Assembly (NCBI GenBank): GCA_905182525.1
Contig: CAJJBV010000004.1
Span: forward strand, 1-64,000
DNA: 64,000 nucleotides
Direction of reading: 5' to 3'
DNA from: Cryomorphaceae bacterium
GTDB lineage: Bacteria > Bacteroidota > Bacteroidia > Flavobacteriales_D > Parvicellaceae
This document shows positions 39,202-47,235 of the stretch, piece after piece. Numbering within the stretch: the stretch's first letter is position 1; the number at the start of each line of letters is the position of its first letter. A model generated the notes under the pieces. The model had not been told where the DNA came from and made no database searches. It saw only the letters and a program-made list of their open reading frames with translations. The translations under genes were made by a program, and so were the position numbers.

Positions 39202-40554
39202 ATGTCCCAATACCAAAATAAAATTGATTCTTTTATTGAGGAATTAATGATAAAAGATGGTCATGAACCAGAGTTTATTCAAGCTGTGGAAGAGGTTGTA
39301 GAAACCATAATACCTTTTATAGAAAATAACTCAAAATATCATAACACAAAGATTTTAGAAAGAATTGTAGAACCAGAAAGAGTAATTCAGTTTAGAGTGC
39401 CTTGGGTTGATGATTCTGGAGAGCCGCAAGTAAATAGAGGATATAGAGTTGAGTTTAATTCGGCTATTGGCCCATACAAAGGAGGATTGAGATTTCATCC
39501 CTCTGTTAATCTGTCCATATTAAAATTCTTAGGTTTTGAGCAAATTTTTAAAAACTCTTTGACTACTCTTCCAATGGGGGGTGGTAAAGGTGGCGCTGAC
39601 TTTAATCCTAAAGGAAAGTCGGATAATGAAGTAATGAAATTTTGCCAATCATTCATGACGGAATTATCAAGACATATAGGGCCTAATACAGATGTTCCAG
39701 CAGGAGACATTGGAGTTGGTGGACGTGAAATAGGGTACATGTTTGGCCAATATAAAAGATTGAGAAACGAATTTACAGGAGTTTTAACTGGCAAGGGAAT
39801 TAATTGGGGTGGATCATTAATTAGACCTGAAGCTACGGGTTATGGCGTAGTTTATTTTGCAGAAAAAATGTTGAACACTAAAGGAGATGATTTTAAAAAT
39901 AAAAAAGTTGCTATTTCTGGTTCTGGAAATGTAGCTCAGTTTTCATGTGAAAAATGTATTCAACTTGGTGCTAAAGTTGTTACTCTAAGTGACTCTAAAG
40001 GTTATATTTATGATTCAGAAGGTATTGATCAAGAAAAGTTATCGTGGATAATGAATTTAAAAAATGTTGAAAGAGGAAGAATTTCTCAATACACTAAAAA
40101 ATATCCGAATGCTACTTTTCATGAAGGTGAAAAGCCATGGGATGTTTCAGTTGATTTGGCTTTACCATGTGCAACACAAAATGAATTAAATGAAGAGCAT
40201 GCTGAATTACTTGTGAAAAATGGATGTATAGCTATTGTTGAAGGCGCAAATATGCCTTGTACGCCCGAAGCAATTTCAGTTTTTACAGAAAATAAAATAC
40301 TTTTTTCACCTGGAAAAGCATCAAATGCGGGTGGAGTTGCAACCTCTGGTTTAGAAATGTCGCAAAACTCACTTAGATATAATTGGACTAGAGAAGAAGT
40401 TGACTCTAAACTACATAATATAATGCTTGAAATTCACCAACAATGTGTGAAATATGGCAAACAAAGTGATGGCTATATAGACTATGTAAAGGGTGCTAAT
40501 ATTGCAGGTTTCGTAAAAGTTGCAGATGCAATGATTGATCAAGGAATGGTTTAA
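39202..40554 (+). CDS. gdhA: NADP-type glutamate dehydrogenase
   Basis: A 450-residue hexameric enzyme linking 2-oxoglutarate, ammonium and glutamate. Key motifs are RVPWVDDSGEPQVNRGYRV, GPYKGGLRFHPSVN (about 93-106), LPMGGGKGGADFNPKGKSD (catalytic Lys about residue 129), and VAISGSGNVAQFSCEK for the dinucleotide fold. Length and sequence fit the NADP-dependent class, unlike the shorter paralogue at 13.6 kb. The kbl gene follows after a single base. Confidence 0.95.
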   Translation: MSQYQNKIDSFIEELMIKDGHEPEFIQAVEEVVETIIPFIENNSKYHNTKILERIVEPERVIQFRVPWVDDSGEPQVNRGYRVEFNSAIGPYKGGLRFHPSVNLSILKFLGFEQIFKNSLTTLPMGGGKGGADFNPKGKSDNEVMKFCQSFMTELSRHIGPNTDVPAGDIGVGGREIGYMFGQYKRLRNEFTGVLTGKGINWGGSLIRPEATGYGVVYFAEKMLNTKGDDFKNKKVAISGSGNVAQFSCEKCIQLGAKVVTLSDSKGYIYDSEGIDQEKLSWIMNLKNVERGRISQYTKKYPNATFHEGEKPWDVSVDLALPCATQNELNEEHAELLVKNGCIAIVEGANMPCTPEAISVFTENKILFSPGKASNAGGVATSGLEMSQNSLRYNWTREEVDSKLHNIMLEIHQQCVKYGKQSDGYIDYVKGANIAGFVKVADAMIDQGMV

Positions 40555-40555
40555 A

Positions 40556-41743
40556 ATGTACGGATTAATCAAAGACCAACTTACTAAAGAGCTTTCAGAA
40601 ATTGAATCTTCTGGATTGTTTAAAAATGAAAGAGTTATCACAACTTCTCAAGGTGCAAGTGTACATGTTGAAGGGGGTGGTGAAGTTGTAGTTATGTGCG
40701 CTAACAACTATTTAGGCCTGTCTAATAATATAGACGTGGTAAATGCTGCAAAATCAGCTTTAGAAACCCACGGATTTGGAATGTCATCTGTTAGATTTAT
40801 TTGTGGTACTCAAGATATTCATAAAGAGCTAGAAAAGAGAATTGCTGATTTTTATAAAACAGAAGATACAATATTATATGCAGCAGCATTTGATGCTAAC
40901 GGAGGATTATTTGAACCATTATTTGGGCCTGAAGATGCAATTATTTCCGATGAGTTAAATCACGCCTCCATAATTGATGGAGTTAGATTGTGTAAAGCCA
41001 AAAGATTTCGTTATAAACATAGCGATATGAGTGATTTGGAAACTCAACTTAAAGATGCTCAGGGATTAAGAAATAAAATTATAGTAACTGATGGTGTTTT
41101 TTCTATGGATGGAGATATTGCCAAAATGGACCAAATATGTGATTTAGCCGACAAGTATAATGCCATGGTAATGACAGATGAATGCCACTCTGCAGGATTC
41201 ATTGGCAAAACTGGCAGGGGAGTTCCAGAATATCATAATGTAATGGACAGAGTAGATATTATAACTGGAACGTTAGGTAAGGCCTTGGGTGGAGCTATGG
41301 GAGGCTATACCACTGGTAAAAAAGAAGTTATCGAAATGTTAAGGCAAAAATCAAGACCATATTTATTTTCTAATTCTTTAGCACCTTCAATTGTTGGAGC
41401 TGCAAATAAAGTTTTTGAAATAATTAGTGATAATACAGAGCTAAGAGATCGATTAGAAAAAAATACAAAATATTTTAAAAGTAAAATAATTGCCGCTGGA
41501 TTTGAAGTTAAAGATGGTGATTCTCCTATAGTTCCAATAATGTTGTACGATGCCTCTCTTTCTCAAAAATTTGCTAATTTACTACTTAAAGAAGGTGTTT
41601 ATGCTGTTGGATTCTTTTATCCAGTAGTGCCAAAAGGCAAAGCCAGAATTAGGACTCAAATATCAGCGGCACACACACTAGTTCATTTAGACAAAGCAGT
41701 GAATGCTTTCATTAAAGTGGGTAAAGAATTAAAGGTGATTTAA
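40556..41743 (+). CDS. kbl: Glycine C-acetyltransferase (2-amino-3-ketobutyrate CoA ligase)
   Basis: A 395-residue PLP-dependent alpha-oxoamine synthase that cleaves 2-amino-3-ketobutyrate with CoA to glycine and acetyl-CoA in threonine catabolism. Motifs are CANNYLGLSNN, GFGMSSVRFICGTQ, DELNHASIIDG, MTDECHSAGFIG and the PLP-Lys region TGTLGKALGGAMGG (Lys about residue 242). I use the ATG at 40556 directly after the gdhA stop; a longer in-frame start at 40535 would overlap gdhA. No threonine dehydrogenase gene is adjacent. Confidence 0.94.
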   Translation: MYGLIKDQLTKELSEIESSGLFKNERVITTSQGASVHVEGGGEVVVMCANNYLGLSNNIDVVNAAKSALETHGFGMSSVRFICGTQDIHKELEKRIADFYKTEDTILYAAAFDANGGLFEPLFGPEDAIISDELNHASIIDGVRLCKAKRFRYKHSDMSDLETQLKDAQGLRNKIIVTDGVFSMDGDIAKMDQICDLADKYNAMVMTDECHSAGFIGKTGRGVPEYHNVMDRVDIITGTLGKALGGAMGGYTTGKKEVIEMLRQKSRPYLFSNSLAPSIVGAANKVFEIISDNTELRDRLEKNTKYFKSKIIAAGFEVKDGDSPIVPIMLYDASLSQKFANLLLKEGVYAVGFFYPVVPKGKARIRTQISAAHTLVHLDKAVNAFIKVGKELKVI

Positions 41744-41771
41744 TAAACCAATTTAAAAAGTTGACAAGTCG

Positions 41772-41803
41772 ATTGTTAGTATGGAAATTATATCATATCT
41801 TTG
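41772..41803 (+). promoter_or_regulatory. Promoter of the rplM-rpsI operon
   Basis: A -33 TTG (41773-41775) and a -7 TATCTTTG (41796-41803) are separated by 20 bases, matching the Bacteroidetes housekeeping promoter layout. The -7 box lies 30 bases before the rplM start. Confidence 0.6.
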
Positions 41804-41832
41804 CACCCCAATAAACTAATAAGATTATAAAC

Positions 41833-42279
41833 GTGAGTCATTTAAGTTATAAAACGATATCTGCTAACAGTGAAACTGTAAACAAGCAATGGTTATTGAT
41901 AGACGCAGAGGGACAGCCATTAGGTCGTTTGTCTAGTAAAATAGCCAAATTTATAAGAGGAAAACACAAAGTAGATTATACACCACATGTAGATTGTGGA
42001 GATAATGTAATTGTAATTAATGCTGAAAAAGTAACCTTATCCGGAAATAAATGGGAGAATAAGGAATACATTAGACATACTGGATACCCAGGTGGACAAA
42101 GATCAATGACTGCAGCTTCTTTATTAAAAAAGTTCCCAGAAAGATTAGTTGAAAAAGCAGTAAAAGGAATGTTGCCTAAAAATAAGCTAGGAAAAAAATT
42201 ATTTGGAAATCTTCATGTATTTGTTGGAGAGACTCACGATAAAGAAGCCCAAAAACCAAAAAAAGTAGAATTTAATTAA
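41833..42279 (+). CDS. rplM: Ribosomal protein L13
   Basis: A 148-residue large-subunit protein. Motifs are WLLIDAEGQPLGRLSSKIAK, RGKHKVDYTPHVDCGD and the signature KAVKGMLPKNKLGKKLFGNL. It starts with GTG at 41833; no in-frame ATG precedes the conserved SYKTISANSETV. First gene of the conserved L13-S9-S2-EF-Ts cluster. Confidence 0.97.
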   Translation: MSHLSYKTISANSETVNKQWLLIDAEGQPLGRLSSKIAKFIRGKHKVDYTPHVDCGDNVIVINAEKVTLSGNKWENKEYIRHTGYPGGQRSMTAASLLKKFPERLVEKAVKGMLPKNKLGKKLFGNLHVFVGETHDKEAQKPKKVEFN

Positions 42280-42286
42280 TTATTTA

Positions 42287-42673
42287 ATGTCGATAATCAA
42301 CAAATTAGGAAGAAGAAAATCTTCAGTAGCAAGAATTTACCTTAAAAGTGGTAAAGGAAAAATCACCATCAATAAAAGAGATCATAAAGAATATTTTAGC
42401 ACTGATGTTCTTCAGTATAAAATTTCGCAGCCATTTGAACTAACTGGAACAAAAGGAAAATACGATGCTACTATAAATGTTAAAGGTGGAGGAAATACTG
42501 GTCAAGTTGAAGCAATAAGACTAGCAATATCAAGAGCTTTAGTTGAAATTAATGCTGATTATAAACCTCTTCTAAAAGCGGAAGGCCTAATGACAAGAGA
42601 TCCAAGAATGGTAGAGAGAAAGAAACCTGGTCAACCTAAAGCAAGAAAGCAATTTCAATTTAGTAAAAGATAA
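42287..42673 (+). CDS. rpsI: Ribosomal protein S9
   Basis: A 128-residue small-subunit protein: GRRKSSVARIYLKSGKGKI at the N-terminus, GGGNTGQVEAIRLAISRAL in the middle, and the basic tail GQPKARKQFQFSKR, whose final residues reach the P-site tRNA. It lies 7 bases after rplM. Confidence 0.97.
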   Translation: MSIINKLGRRKSSVARIYLKSGKGKITINKRDHKEYFSTDVLQYKISQPFELTGTKGKYDATINVKGGGNTGQVEAIRLAISRALVEINADYKPLLKAEGLMTRDPRMVERKKPGQPKARKQFQFSKR

Positions 42674-42684
42674 AATTTTAAAAA

Positions 42685-42786
42685 TATGCACTAGGGTGCA
42701 TAGTTTAGTATCTAAGGTATGTAGATCATAATTATGCTACTATATATCTGCTGATTAATAATAACAGTAAAAAGAAAGTAAACAAT
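42685..42786 (+). promoter_or_regulatory. rpsB leader region
   Basis: The 113-base rpsI-rpsB spacer contains the hairpin atgcac(tagg)gtgcat at 42686-42701, without a following T-run, then an A/T-rich stretch up to the ATG. A leader at this place could carry ribosomal-protein autoregulation, but I recognise no known motif. Confidence 0.3.
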
Positions 42787-43581
42787 ATGACAAAAGTAAC
42801 TTTTGAACAAATGCTTCATGCTGGAGTGCATTTCGGACATTTAAAAAGAAAGTGGAATCCAAGTATGTCCCCATACATTTTTGACGAAAAAAAAGGAATC
42901 CATGTAATTGATTTAAATAAAACATTAGTTAAACTACAAGATGCTTCTAATGCAGTAAATCAAATCGCCAAATCTGGCAGAAAAATTCTCTTTGTAGCTA
43001 CAAAAAAACAAGCTAAGGAAATAATATCTACCAAAGTTTCTGAAGTTAATATGCCATTTGTAACTGAAAGATGGCCTGGAGGAATGCTTACTAATTTTAA
43101 GACCACTCGTAAAACCATCAAAAAAATGACTTCTATAGATAAAATGATGAAAGATGGTACTGCAAATCATTTATCTAAAAGAGAAAGATTACAATTAACT
43201 AGACAAAGAGATAAAATTGATAAGATTTTTGGAAGTATTTCGGATATGAATAGACTTCCAGCAGCAATTTTCATAGTAGATGTTAAAAAAGAACATATTG
43301 CTGTCGCAGAAGCTAAAAATTTAAATATTCCGATTTTTGCCATGGTTGATACTAATTCGAGTCCAGAAGGAATAGACTTTATTATCCCTTCTAATGATGA
43401 CGCAACTAAATCTATTGACTTGATAATAACAAATCTTTGTGATTCTATTAAGGAAGGATTAGGTGAAAGAAAAGAAACTAAAGATAAAATTGCCCAGGAA
43501 AAAGCTGCTAGAGATGCTAAAAATGAAGCTGAAAAAATCAGTAAAGAAGATAATCAAGAGAAAGAAGAAGTAAAATCGTAA
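42787..43581 (+). CDS. rpsB: Ribosomal protein S2
   Basis: A 264-residue small-subunit protein: MLHAGVHFGHLKRKWNPSM (about 9-27), ERWPGGMLTNFKT, and PIFAMVDTNSSPEGIDFIIP. The C-terminal 35 residues are Lys/Glu-rich, a common Bacteroidetes extension. It precedes tsf by 12 bases. Confidence 0.97.
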   Translation: MTKVTFEQMLHAGVHFGHLKRKWNPSMSPYIFDEKKGIHVIDLNKTLVKLQDASNAVNQIAKSGRKILFVATKKQAKEIISTKVSEVNMPFVTERWPGGMLTNFKTTRKTIKKMTSIDKMMKDGTANHLSKRERLQLTRQRDKIDKIFGSISDMNRLPAAIFIVDVKKEHIAVAEAKNLNIPIFAMVDTNSSPEGIDFIIPSNDDATKSIDLIITNLCDSIKEGLGERKETKDKIAQEKAARDAKNEAEKISKEDNQEKEEVKS

Positions 43582-43593
43582 ATCATAATTAGA

Positions 43594-44415
43594 ATGAGTA
43601 TTACCGCTAAAGACGTTAATGAGTTAAGAAAAAAGACTGGTGCAGGCATGATGGACTGTAAAAAAGCTTTAACTGAATCAAACGGAGATATGGAACAGGC
43701 TATAGATTTTTTAAGGAAAAAAGGTCAAAAAATAGCTGCTAAAAGAGGGGATAGAGACGCTAAAGAGGGACTAGTTATTGCTAAATCTGCAAATGGAATA
43801 GGATATTTAATATGCCTTAATTGTGAAACAGACTTTGTTGCTAAAAACGACGAATTTATTAAACTAGTACATTTTTTTATAGATCAAGCCTTAGAAAACA
43901 ATGTTTCATCATTAGATGAATTATTGAAAATGAACTATCTAGAATCTGGATTAACCATTGCTGAAAAAATTGTAGAACAAAGTGGTGTTATTGGTGAAAA
44001 AATAGAAATTTCATATTTTGAGAAAATAGATGCTGTTAAAGTTGTAGCTTACAATCACCCAGGTAATCAGATAGCTTCATTAGTAGGATTAACTTTAGAT
44101 GCTGAGGAAATTGGAAAACAAGTCGCAATGCAAGTTGCTGCAATGAATCCAATTGCTTTAGACCAAGATTCTGTTTCACAAGATGTTATTGATAGAGAAA
44201 TTGAAGTTGGGAAGGATTTAGCTATCCAAGAAGGAAAGCCAGAAGATATGGCTGAAAAGATTGCCAAAGGAAGATTAAACAAATTCTTCAAAGAAACTAC
44301 TCTTGTTAATCAAGCATTTATAAGAGATAATAAAAAATCTGTTGGTCAGTTTCTTAAAGAAAGTGATCCTGATTTAATGGTGACTAACTTTAAAAGATAT
44401 TCATTATCAATTTAA
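43594..44415 (+). CDS. tsf: Translation elongation factor Ts
   Basis: A 273-residue nucleotide-exchange factor for EF-Tu. The N-terminal UBA-like motif is VNELRKKTGAGMMDCKKAL (about 8-26) and the core motif is CLNCETDFVAKNDEF. The C-terminal signature GQFLKESDPDLMV is present. A hairpin terminator follows it. Confidence 0.97.
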   Translation: MSITAKDVNELRKKTGAGMMDCKKALTESNGDMEQAIDFLRKKGQKIAAKRGDRDAKEGLVIAKSANGIGYLICLNCETDFVAKNDEFIKLVHFFIDQALENNVSSLDELLKMNYLESGLTIAEKIVEQSGVIGEKIEISYFEKIDAVKVVAYNHPGNQIASLVGLTLDAEEIGKQVAMQVAAMNPIALDQDSVSQDVIDREIEVGKDLAIQEGKPEDMAEKIAKGRLNKFFKETTLVNQAFIRDNKKSVGQFLKESDPDLMVTNFKRYSLSI

Positions 44416-44431
44416 TTTTGTTAATTTAATT

Positions 44432-44457
44432 AGAGAGCTTTAAGCTCTCTTTTTTTT
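44432..44457 (+). terminator. Intrinsic terminator after tsf
   Basis: agagagc and gctctct form a 7-bp stem around a 5-base loop, followed by eight T residues. It lies 17 bases after the tsf stop and before pyrH. Confidence 0.85.
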
Positions 44458-44473
44458 GCTTTAATAATAAATT

Positions 44474-45184
44474 ATGAAATACAGAAGAATTTTACTAAAA
44501 CTAAGTGGAGAAGCTCTAATGGGAGACAAACAGTTTGGCATTGATAATAATAGATTAATGCAATACGCTAATGACATTAAAGAAATTTCACAAATGGATG
44601 TAGAAATTGGAATTGTAATAGGTGGAGGAAATATTTTTAGAGGAGTTCAGGCAGAAAAAGGAGGCATGGATAGAACTCAGGGAGACTATATGGGCATGTT
44701 AGCTACAATGATAAATAGCATGGCTCTACAATCAGCTCTTGAATCATTAGGGCTAGTCACGAGATTACAATCAGCAATAGAAATGAATCAAATTGCTGAG
44801 CCATATATTAAAAGAAAAGCAGTAAGACATTTAGAGAAAAGAAGAATTGTAATTTTTGGTGCTGGAACTGGCAATCCATTTTTTACCACTGATTCTGCAG
44901 CTTCGTTAAGAGCTATAGAAATAGACTCAGACGTGATTCTTAAAGGAACAAGAGTAGATGGTGTATATAGTTCTGATCCAGAGAAAAACCCAAATGCAAC
45001 TAAGTTTGATACAATAACTTTTGATGAGGCATATGATAAAAAACTAAAAATAATGGATATGACTGCTTTTACCTTATGTAAGGAGAATCAAATCCCTGTT
45101 ATAGTTTTTGACATGAATTGCCCTGGTAATTTAAAAAAAGTTATATTAGGTGATAAGATTGGAACCTTAGTTACAATAAATTGA
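44474..45184 (+). CDS. pyrH: UMP kinase
   Basis: A 236-residue amino-acid-kinase-fold enzyme phosphorylating UMP to UDP. Motifs are [11 protein letters not shown] (about 7-17), [28 protein letters not shown], and [16 protein letters not shown] with [13 protein letters not shown]. It lies 16 bases downstream of the tsf terminator and 8 bases from frr. Confidence 0.97.
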   Translation: MKYRRILLKLSGEALMGDKQFGIDNNRLMQYANDIKEISQMDVEIGIVIGGGNIFRGVQAEKGGMDRTQGDYMGMLATMINSMALQSALESLGLVTRLQSAIEMNQIAEPYIKRKAVRHLEKRRIVIFGAGTGNPFFTTDSAASLRAIEIDSDVILKGTRVDGVYSSDPEKNPNATKFDTITFDEAYDKKLKIMDMTAFTLCKENQIPVIVFDMNCPGNLKKVILGDKIGTLVTIN

Positions 45185-45191
45185 TTTTGTC

Positions 45192-45752
45192 ATGGATGAA
45201 GTTAAAATTATTTTAGAGGAAGCAGAGATAGGAATGAATAAATCTGTTTCTCACTTAAATATAGAATTAAGCAAAGTTAGAGCAGGTCGTGCTAACCCAT
45301 CAATGCTAGATACAGTTATGGTTGATTACTATGGATCACCAACTTTATTATCTCAAATAGGAAATGTAAGTACACTTGATTCAAGAACTTTAACTATTCA
45401 ACCATGGGAAAAACCAATGCTTGATGAAATAACAAAAGCTATAATTAATGCCAACTTAGGTCTTAATCCTCAAAATAATGGCGAAGTAATAATTATTTCA
45501 GTACCTGTCTTAACCGAAGAAAGAAGAATAGATCTTGTAAGAAAAGCTAAATCCGAGGGGGAACATGCCAAAGTCAGTATTAGATCACAAAGAAAAGATG
45601 CAAATGACATGGTTAAGAGTCTAAAAGATGAGGGTTTAAGCGAAGACGGAATCAAAGAATCTGAGGAAAACATTCAGAAATTAACGGACTCTTTCACTAA
45701 GAAAGTAGACGAATTAATAGCCGTAAAAGAAGCGGATATTATGAAAGTTTAA
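45192..45752 (+). CDS. frr: Ribosome recycling factor
   Basis: A 186-residue factor that splits post-termination ribosomes with EF-G. Motifs are LSKVRAGRANPSMLDTVMVDYYG (given here in part), IQPWEKPMLDEI and the helical C-terminus VSIRSQRKDANDMVKSLK. Co-directional and closely spaced with pyrH. Confidence 0.97.
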   Translation: MDEVKIILEEAEIGMNKSVSHLNIELSKVRAGRANPSMLDTVMVDYYGSPTLLSQIGNVSTLDSRTLTIQPWEKPMLDEITKAIINANLGLNPQNNGEVIIISVPVLTEERRIDLVRKAKSEGEHAKVSIRSQRKDANDMVKSLKDEGLSEDGIKESEENIQKLTDSFTKKVDELIAVKEADIMKV

Positions 45753-45851
45753 TTAGGTTTTTCATCTTTTATGCTTGATAATTAGGAATTTATCAAAAAT
45801 ATCTTGAGTTTTGCAGCTATTTGCAAATTATAAATATATAAATTAACTATT

Positions 45852-46067
45852 ATGAAAAAGTTTTGGATTTTACCCGTTACAGCATTAATGATATCTTGTG
45901 GTGCTGCTACAGAAGAAGCTCCTGCTGCAGAACCTGTTGAAGAGGTTGCTCCAGTTGAAGAGGTTGCTCCAGTTGAAGAAGTTGTTGCTGACTCTACAAT
46001 GGAAGAAGTTGTTGCTGACTCTACAATGGAAGAAGCTCCAGCAATGGAAGAAGCTACCGAAGAATAA
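45852..46067 (+). CDS. Small acidic repeat lipoprotein
   Basis: A 71-residue protein with a lipoprotein signal (ILPVTALMISC, lipid Cys about residue 16), then almost only Ala, Glu, Val, Pro, Asp and Thr in short repeats (EEVAPV twice, EEVVADSTM twice). The tail is strongly acidic and probably disordered. Function unknown. It sits alone between frr and a terminator. The internal DNA repeats could change copy number by slippage. The alternative frame in the same place is a Leu/Lys-rich shadow. Confidence 0.7.
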   Translation: MKKFWILPVTALMISCGAATEEAPAAEPVEEVAPVEEVAPVEEVVADSTMEEVVADSTMEEAPAMEEATEE

Positions 46068-46103
46068 GTATCAAGAATAATATAATTCTAATGGAATTTA
46101 TTT

Positions 46104-46129
46104 AAAAGCCCTTAATTGGGCTTTTTTTT
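46104..46129. terminator. Bidirectional terminator
   Basis: aaaagccc and gggctttt form an 8-bp stem around ttaatt, with T-runs continuing on the plus strand. It serves the acidic lipoprotein gene and, read the other way, the radical SAM gene that ends at its edge. Confidence 0.8.
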
Positions 46130-47144
46130 ATGCCCAGACTTTTGATCCTTCAGAGCAATTCCGACATATTTCAATTTCTTTTCTATCTAAAAATATTTGT
46201 TTTCTGAAATTATTATAATAATTACTAAACCAAACTTTTTTAAAACTATCATTTTCTAAGTTTCCTAAAGTATGTCTTGCATCTTTATCAAAACAACAAG
46301 GAACTACACCACCTTTTGAGGTTATAACTGCACTGCTCCACATTCTCCAGCAATGGTTATAGAATTTATTTTTGATTTTATACTTGCCATTTTTTAATTT
46401 AACATAGCGAGAGTAATTTTCGTTATCTGGTATTAACTCATTGCCATCCTCATAATTATATAATTGAGCAGTCTTAAATCTTAATTCATCTACTCCAATT
46501 TCATTAGCTAAAATTTTCATTTCTTCAATTAGATGCTCATTAGTTCTTACAACAAGGAATTGAAAAATTATGTGAGGATATTGACTATTTAATTTTTTTT
46601 TCCAACGTAAAATATTTTTTGTTCCTTCAATTACTTTATTGTAATTCCCTTTTTTACGATATATCTCGTATGTTTCTTGACTGTTTCCATCAATAGAAAT
46701 TATTAATCTTTTTAGCCCTGAATCAATTGTTTTTTTACAGTTTTTATCGTTTAAAAAATGACCATTAGTGGACGTAGAACAAAATATTTTTTTTGATGTT
46801 GCATATTGTACAAAATCAAAAAAGTTTTTATTAATAAAAGGCTCACCTTGAAAATAATAATTTATGTAAGTTAAATTTTCAGAAAGTTCGTCAATTATTT
46901 TTTTATTTAGTGACATTGATAGATTCCCGATTTTTCTTGTGAATTCTTTTAGACCACTTGGGCATTCAGGGCAACCAAGATTACAGGAGGTTGTAGGCTC
47001 AATACTTAAAGCCATTGGAAGACCATAAACTTTAGAAGATTTAAAAATTCTAGATTTTATAAAACTAAAGTAAAGCTTAAAAATATTTACTATTCTTTTT
47101 ATAGATGAAAATCTAATTAAGGCTATTAATTCTGATCTGTGCAT
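46128..47144 (-). CDS. Radical SAM protein with SPASM-type C-terminus
   Basis: A 338-residue enzyme. The [4Fe-4S] motif for S-adenosylmethionine cleavage is CNLGCPEC (C54, C58, C61) after IEPTTS. YYFQGEPFINKNFFDFV and LIISIDGNSQETYEIYRKKG follow. The C-terminal Cys cluster VPCCFDKDARHTLGNLEN and CRNCSEG marks an auxiliary-cluster SPASM/twitch domain. Enzymes of this group modify peptides or small molecules. No peptide substrate gene is adjacent except the acidic lipoprotein on the other strand, and I see no reason to link them. Confidence 0.85.
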   Translation of the reverse strand: MHRSELIALIRFSSIKRIVNIFKLYFSFIKSRIFKSSKVYGLPMALSIEPTTSCNLGCPECPSGLKEFTRKIGNLSMSLNKKIIDELSENLTYINYYFQGEPFINKNFFDFVQYATSKKIFCSTSTNGHFLNDKNCKKTIDSGLKRLIISIDGNSQETYEIYRKKGNYNKVIEGTKNILRWKKKLNSQYPHIIFQFLVVRTNEHLIEEMKILANEIGVDELRFKTAQLYNYEDGNELIPDNENYSRYVKLKNGKYKIKNKFYNHCWRMWSSAVITSKGGVVPCCFDKDARHTLGNLENDSFKKVWFSNYYNNFRKQIFLDRKEIEICRNCSEGSKVWA

Positions 47145-47235
47145 TTGTTTTTCTAAAATTAGTAAAATCCTTTATTCTAATAGCCTTTAACTTCTCTATT
47201 AATTCATAACTTAGCTTTAAATTAATTATTTTAAG

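Noticed and set aside
40535-40555. Upstream start for kbl inside gdhA
   Set aside because: It would give a 21-base overlap and add IKEWFK without homology. The ATG at 40556 directly after the gdhA stop fits the family N-terminus.
45898-46080. Leu/Lys-rich frame overlapping the acidic lipoprotein
   Set aside because: It is a shifted reading of the same repeats without a signal or family match. The frame with the lipobox is the credible one.
46128-47144. RiPP-type pairing of the radical SAM gene with the acidic lipoprotein
   Set aside because: The genes are on opposite strands, separated by a bidirectional terminator, and the small protein has a lipoprotein signal rather than a precursor-like leader.
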